Part shown: in pieces, positions 59,788-64,000 of the stretch
How positions within the stretch are numbered: position 1 is the stretch's first letter
How the letters are laid out: every line of letters begins with the position of its first letter
Assembly (NCBI GenBank): GCA_025526995.1
Contig: JAHLKG010000006.1
Span: forward strand, 744,001 to 808,000
DNA length: 64,000 nt
DNA from: Powellomyces hirtus
Lineage: Eukaryota; Chytridiomycota; Chytridiomycetes; Spizellomycetales; Powellomycetaceae
Reading direction: 5' to 3'
Made by a program: the position numbers and the translations under genes
Notes under the pieces: model-generated
What the model saw: the letters and a program-made list of their open reading frames with translations, nothing else
What the model was told of the DNA's origin: nothing
Database searches by the model: none

Positions 59788-60311
59788 AGAGCTTTCGACC
59801 GTGATCCATCGGCTACCTGAGAAAACCGTTCATGAGGCATTTATACCGCCGCGAGGTCAGATCAACGAAGGGATTCGAAAGCGCTCAGCCGGGCGGCTCG
59901 GTTCAACGGAACTCGACAGTTTTTTTGGCCGTTAAACGAACTCCCATTCTGTTGGGTTAGCCTATCTAGCCATTCTAGATGGGCTAGTTTTCATAGCGCG
60001 GGCTTCGTTACTTTATAGATGCCGGCGTAGCGCCGGCAATTTTGTGACATTAGTGGAAGCGTTGAGCTAGTCTTACCATTTGATAGATGTGCGTCACTAT
60101 ACATGAAACACGTGCAGGAGAATGGGAAGAGCGAGATGTGGCAGATGTGGCTTGTGGTCAACGCGTTTTGACAGTTTTGACAGTGCGACTGAACCTTCTC
60201 ATACCGTACCCCAATTGTCCAGATCCAAAGTCGACAGTCTTTTTAACACCCGCCATGGCGGATGTACATAAAGACATCCTAGTTCTTCATCAGCCCGTGA
60301 CCAGAACTATT
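59788..60311. other. Intergenic with two hairpin-forming sequences
   Basis: GCCGGCGTAGCGCCGGC at 60021 is a near-perfect 7-bp stem hairpin, and GCCTATCTAGCCATTCTAGATGGGC-type symmetry occurs at 59960-59985. A TTTTGACAG direct repeat is at about 60166. No gene is supported. Confidence 0.45.
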
Positions 60312-61022
60312 CCGGAACCAGCACACCAACCACCTGCTCAAAAAGTTGGCTTATGATGCAGCTCCTCACTGCCTCTCCTGACTGCTTGGATCTGGTCCTA
60401 TGCTATCCCAAGGTTGGAGAGGGGACAAACGTGTCTGAAACCGTTAGAATTTGTGTTGCCCGCGTTACAGAGACATGTCGGGTACAGCATTGGTGGACAA
60501 GATACGGTCAGTGCTGAGCCATCTGGGGGAGGTTGTACTGTTAAAGGTCATGACGTGCCATTATCCATGTCAACATTCAGCTGTCCTGATGTTTGAAATG
60601 TGATGAGTAGACATATCTGAGAAGGTGGGGCAGCACCTCGTCCTCAGAAGGTGATCTGAAATTGCAGCGCGAGCTCAATGGGGCGGGCATCACGCCGATG
60701 CTCTGTCCACCGCGCGGAAACAGGAGAATCAGATATGTGTGCTTGCACATACCATTTAACCACCGCTAATCCCTAAATGCTGTTTTGCAGCCGATTCCAC
60801 CATCATCGCCGACATGATGGCTTTTGCGCTCGACAACCCAGCACCGTCCGTCCTCGTGCTCGTCTCTGGCGACGGCGACGTTTCGAACGTCGGTCTCGCA
60901 GTTGACAAAGCGACAGTACATAGTCCTGGTTGTGGTCAATGGATACAGGGCCTCGGTGGCTCTTCAGACGGCCGCGACGATAATGCGGGACTGGAAATTG
61001 GATGTGCTGTACACCGAGTTTA
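60312..61022 (+). pseudogene. Broken third copy of the NYN gene
   Basis: Pieces in the same order as the intact paralogue: QKVGL at 60340 (the FWDYE catalytic segment is lost), RDMSGTALVDKIRSVLSHLG at 60470, ELNGAGITPMLCPPRG at about 60665-60715, ADSTIIADMMAFALDNPAP at 60791, and SGDGDVS at about 60865. Then the frame changes and the match resumes as KRQYIVLVVVNGYRAS at about 60908 and RDWKLDVLYTEF at about 60990. Acceptor sites still precede two pieces. Loss of the first catalytic Asp plus the internal frameshift make a working nuclease unlikely. Confidence 0.75.
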
Positions 61023-61645
61023 AAAGCTACAAATGCCGAACGATATTTACTACATCCCAAACGTCAATTCCAGCACCCGCATTTTCAAATGGCAGGATCA
61101 CGGTCGTTCACTGTGACCTTTGCGTGTATCGTCTCACAGCCGCATTGAGTCATGACCGTTTGCATTCACGTCCGCTTGTTTTCCACCAATCCAGTGTATC
61201 TACATAGACGCAGTCTCTACGTGGCATTCATGCCGCGTTCTGTGGATTTTCGGTCTAGTCCGCTTGACTTCCACCATTCCCATACATCGACATGACCGTT
61301 TTTCGAGACGGCCCAATTCATGACCAACTGCATTCTACCATTGGAGAACAGGCAGGTTTCCGGGATTGACTCGCGTGGTCCATGCTTTGTAGGGTCCACC
61401 CGAACGGGACTCCGCTTGGTTTGACTGACACATTCCGGACAAAGTCTGTTCTGGACACTAAGTATATGCGGTAAGCGATTAAAATGAATGCGGCATGTCG
61501 CATTTCTGCCCGGAACATAAGAATCTGAGCCTATTGACAATACCAATTCCTACAGGGGACGCATCACTTTGATACACTTTTCTTTCGTTAAACACAGATT
61601 TTCTCTTCATCTAACTCTTATGTAACTTGTCGGATTCAGAAGCCC
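61023..61645. other. Intergenic with short dispersed repeats
   Basis: ACATGACCG and GTCCGCTTG...TTCCACCA motifs recur at about 61150-61200 and 61255-61300, perhaps a decayed duplication. No gene is supported. Confidence 0.35.
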
Positions 61646-63841
61646 TCACTCATCCACACCTAGCAAATCGAACCGATTGATCTGCCCACCCACAATGAAC
61701 TCCTTCAACATCTCCACGTCCTGGATCTCTTCTTGTTTTCCTTCCTGTTGCGCCATAGCCCTATGAGAACCACGCTGGATGATGTCGGACAATGCAGCAG
61801 TAATCCGTTCCGCAGCGCTCTTGGCCCCAAACAGATTCAGAGAACCAGGGCCAAGCTCGAGTGTTGCGTAGCCGCCGGTGAAGAAGAGAGGGAGGGTTGG
61901 GTGTTGAAGGTCTAACAAACAAAAGGAATGAGTTGTCGAGATGCGCTAGAGGGAGATGATTCCCTCAGGAGGTACCTTGAGTCAGAACGGGAAGACCATT
62001 AACGAGCTCAATGGGATGTTCGCGGAGAAGGGTCTTGAACATTGGTTCTTTTGACAAGTCCATGACGCTTCATTAATTAGCGACATTAGCATCTGGTCAT
62101 GCCATAGCGAAAGACATTTGAAGCTGCGAAACCCACTTTCCCGTTGCCATCCAAACCGCATCAAACGTGTCCTCGCCCATGTTCTCCTCGAATGTCTTTT
62201 TGGTACATGTCTCACAACTACTCTTCGTTGGCAATCTTTCAAAAACAACTTCCCATTTCTTTGCCTCATCGTTCCATTGTGCAGATTGAACTGTTTGACA
62301 CGCCCGCAACTCGATACGGTTTTGCGAGACAAGATTTTGTACGTCACGAAACACTTCAGGAGTGAGGGAGCCGCCTTGTTTTGCCGTTTGGATCATGGAG
62401 AGCCGCGCTGGAAGTCGAGTGACATATGTTTGAGCGGCTTAATTGTGAGCAGATATCGACGGGAATATGAAGCGACTTACTGGCTGGATCCTTCTCGCTC
62501 CAAAATTTAGCGAAATGGTAGAGCCGATGTCTTCCTACCCAGGGCAAGGATATGTCAAATTGCTTGATACGGATGTGGGTTCGCGATGCCAAGGTAACCT
62601 GCAAAGGACAAAGAAGTTGTTATCGCTCAAAGCCTTTAAGAGAAGAAGGCCACGATGAAAATAGCATGGTCTGATCACAAGCAAGCTATTCACACCTTGT
62701 CATATGCTCCAGCCGCCTTCTTTGCCAAATGTCCAGCCGTCAAGCCTCCACCCACAATCAAGAGCTTTTTCTGTTTGTTCAGGTCCTTTCCTCTCCCTAC
62801 TAATCCGGGGCAGCATATCTCACAGGCCCTCTCATAACCGCACCATGACGCGATGTCGCTAGAATGAAGCAGCGTGTCGCGTGGGAACGAGGTCTTGGGA
62901 ATCGCATGGAAAAACGGCGGGTAGTTTGGAATGTTGGTGTGTCCAATGCTCACAACTACCGCTTTGGCATGAACAACCCGGGCTTGGGAAGGTGATGAAG
63001 CGTCCTTTACGGCGAGGGTAACTTTCATCCCGCCGTTTGCGTCCGCTGCAAGATTAATCACCGAAGCCTTGAGTAGTAGCGACTGAAGGGAATGTTTGTG
63101 GACGAGCTTGTCGCATAGGTCATTGAAGAGTGCGGTGCTGGGGACGTAGAAGGAGGTGTGTTGCGAAGCATTGAAGGTTCGCTTGCCACGACCACTTTTT
63201 GCGCTGTAGTGAGAACAAGTAGTAAGATGGGGCGCTCTGTACATGATGCTGTCGAGTGTGTTGCACCATAAGATGGCCTGTGACCATACCCTTCCCGGCT
63301 CCCCATGCCCTTCTCCAGGAAACCGACAATCTCAGTGATTTCTTCCGTGCGATTCCGCGAATGCGCAAAGGAGCGGAGTGCTTCCGGGTCCGTCCTGACG
63401 GAAAAACACGTGTCAAAAATTGAACGGAGAACAGACAACAACATTGCCCCCCATCTGCCCTTACGCGTCGGGAGTCATTTCAACGGGACTTCTCAAACAG
63501 TCGATACCAAATTCAGTAAAGCTCTTCTTCCATCGTGTCATCCAGGAACCATGAGGATCTACTACAACAACGCCGTCAAGAGGATCTCGCACGTTCGTTC
63601 CATCTGTGGCGGGAGCTTCACCAGGAGTCACCCGCCGAACGTGATGATGGCGGTGATGGATCCTCGAATGCTCAATGTCCGAATACGTTGTGGAGGGATG
63701 ACGAGTGCAAAGACGGGTCAAGAGAGTCAGACTGTGTGGGCCTGCGCCAATGACCAGGAGGTTGTAGGGCTTTTCCTCAGAGCCAAAGGCGACGGCGGGC
63801 TGGATTGAGCCGCCGTGAAGAGGGGACGACGACGGAGACAT
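61646..63841 (-). CDS. FAD-dependent N-hydroxylating monooxygenase-like protein
   Basis: Seven exons (63841-63465, 63394-63290, 63203-62696, 62598-62481, 62437-62137, 62067-61976, 61911-61646) keep phase and give 588 residues. An N-terminal FAD-binding Rossmann motif is at about 27-45 (LLVIGAGPHSLTLLTRL). It is followed by PHGSWMTRWKKSFTEFGI and the long substrate/FAD domain (RGKRTF, SFYVPSTALFNDLCDKL, VVVSIGHTNIP). A second dinucleotide motif for NADPH is LLIVGGGLTAGHLAKKA. Late signatures are AVWMATGN and FFTGGYATLELGPGSLNL. This is the layout of L-lysine/L-ornithine N-monooxygenase-like flavoproteins, which hydroxylate amines in siderophore or related pathways. No NRPS or transporter lies beside it, so the substrate is open. 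Confidence 0.82.
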
Positions 63842-64000
63842 GGTCTTGCAGAAATTTGTGATAGTTAACCCCAACGACAACAGTTATGGAAGGACGCAGG
63901 CAGACCAGGTGAGCGGGCAGTGGGGTGAGATGCCGGGGCCCCCGTAACCAGGGAGGGACTCACTCGCGTCATCTTAACCAATAACTGGGGAGGGACCCAC

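Overview
The window looks like nuclear DNA of a fungus. The genes carry many short spliceosomal introns (about 40-290 nt, GT..AG). The families are fungal or opisthokont: an OS-9/Yos9 lectin, a Syp1/FCHo muniscin, eIF3m, CK2 alpha, U1-70K, a GPI-anchored wall protein and an ML-domain lipid carrier. Intron density and several proteins not typical of yeasts (a UBE2Z-type E2, a GT61 transferase, NYN nucleases, an animal-type haem peroxidase fusion) suggest an early-diverging, chytrid-like lineage. That placement is an inference. Exon models were built by hand by matching splice sites and reading phase; reading frame is continuous across each model except where stated.

Layout. 1-0.6 kb: end of an unrecognised gene. 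1.5-3.2 kb (-): GTP cyclohydrolase II. 4.1-6.1 kb (+): OS-9/Yos9 ERAD lectin. 6.7-8.5 kb (-): U1-70K. 9.3-9.6 kb: tandem repeat. 10.2-10.7 kb (-): small secreted protein. 12.0-14.8 kb (-): F-BAR/mu-homology muniscin. 15.1-17.6 kb (+): RRM-like plus coiled-coil protein. 18.1-22.7 kb (-): RecQ helicase. 24.4-25.4 kb (+): GPI-anchored protein. 25.8-28.3 kb: repeat-rich island bounded by an 89-bp direct repeat, holding a zinc-finger-like ORF, a 96-bp tandem array and two small inverted-repeat elements. 28.4-31.1 kb (+): an active E2 fused to an E2-like variant domain. 31.9-33.5 kb (-): MFS transporter. 34.6-35.1 kb: gene relict. 36.0-37.2 kb (-): CK2 alpha, divergent from eIF3m (37.7-39.4 kb, +). 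39.8-41.7 kb (+): disordered protein. 41.9-43.4 kb (-): aldo-keto reductase. 43.4-46.1 kb: duplication and relict sequence. 46.2-46.8 kb (+): ML-domain protein.

The most striking gene lies at 47.6-53.4 kb (+). Its 23 exons give a 1448-residue protein joining a secreted animal-type haem peroxidase, a DOMON haem domain, a cytochrome b561 membrane core, a cytochrome b5 domain and an FAD/NAD(P)H reductase. This amounts to a complete transmembrane electron chain wired to a peroxidase. It resembles dual oxidase in logic but uses a different membrane module. It is followed by three related NYN-domain loci (one NYN-LOTUS gene, one NYN gene with a long acidic tail, one frameshifted pseudogene), with a GT61 glycosyltransferase among them. 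A flavin monooxygenase-like gene ends the window (61.6-63.8 kb, -).

No operons, CRISPR arrays, rRNA or convincing tRNA genes were seen.
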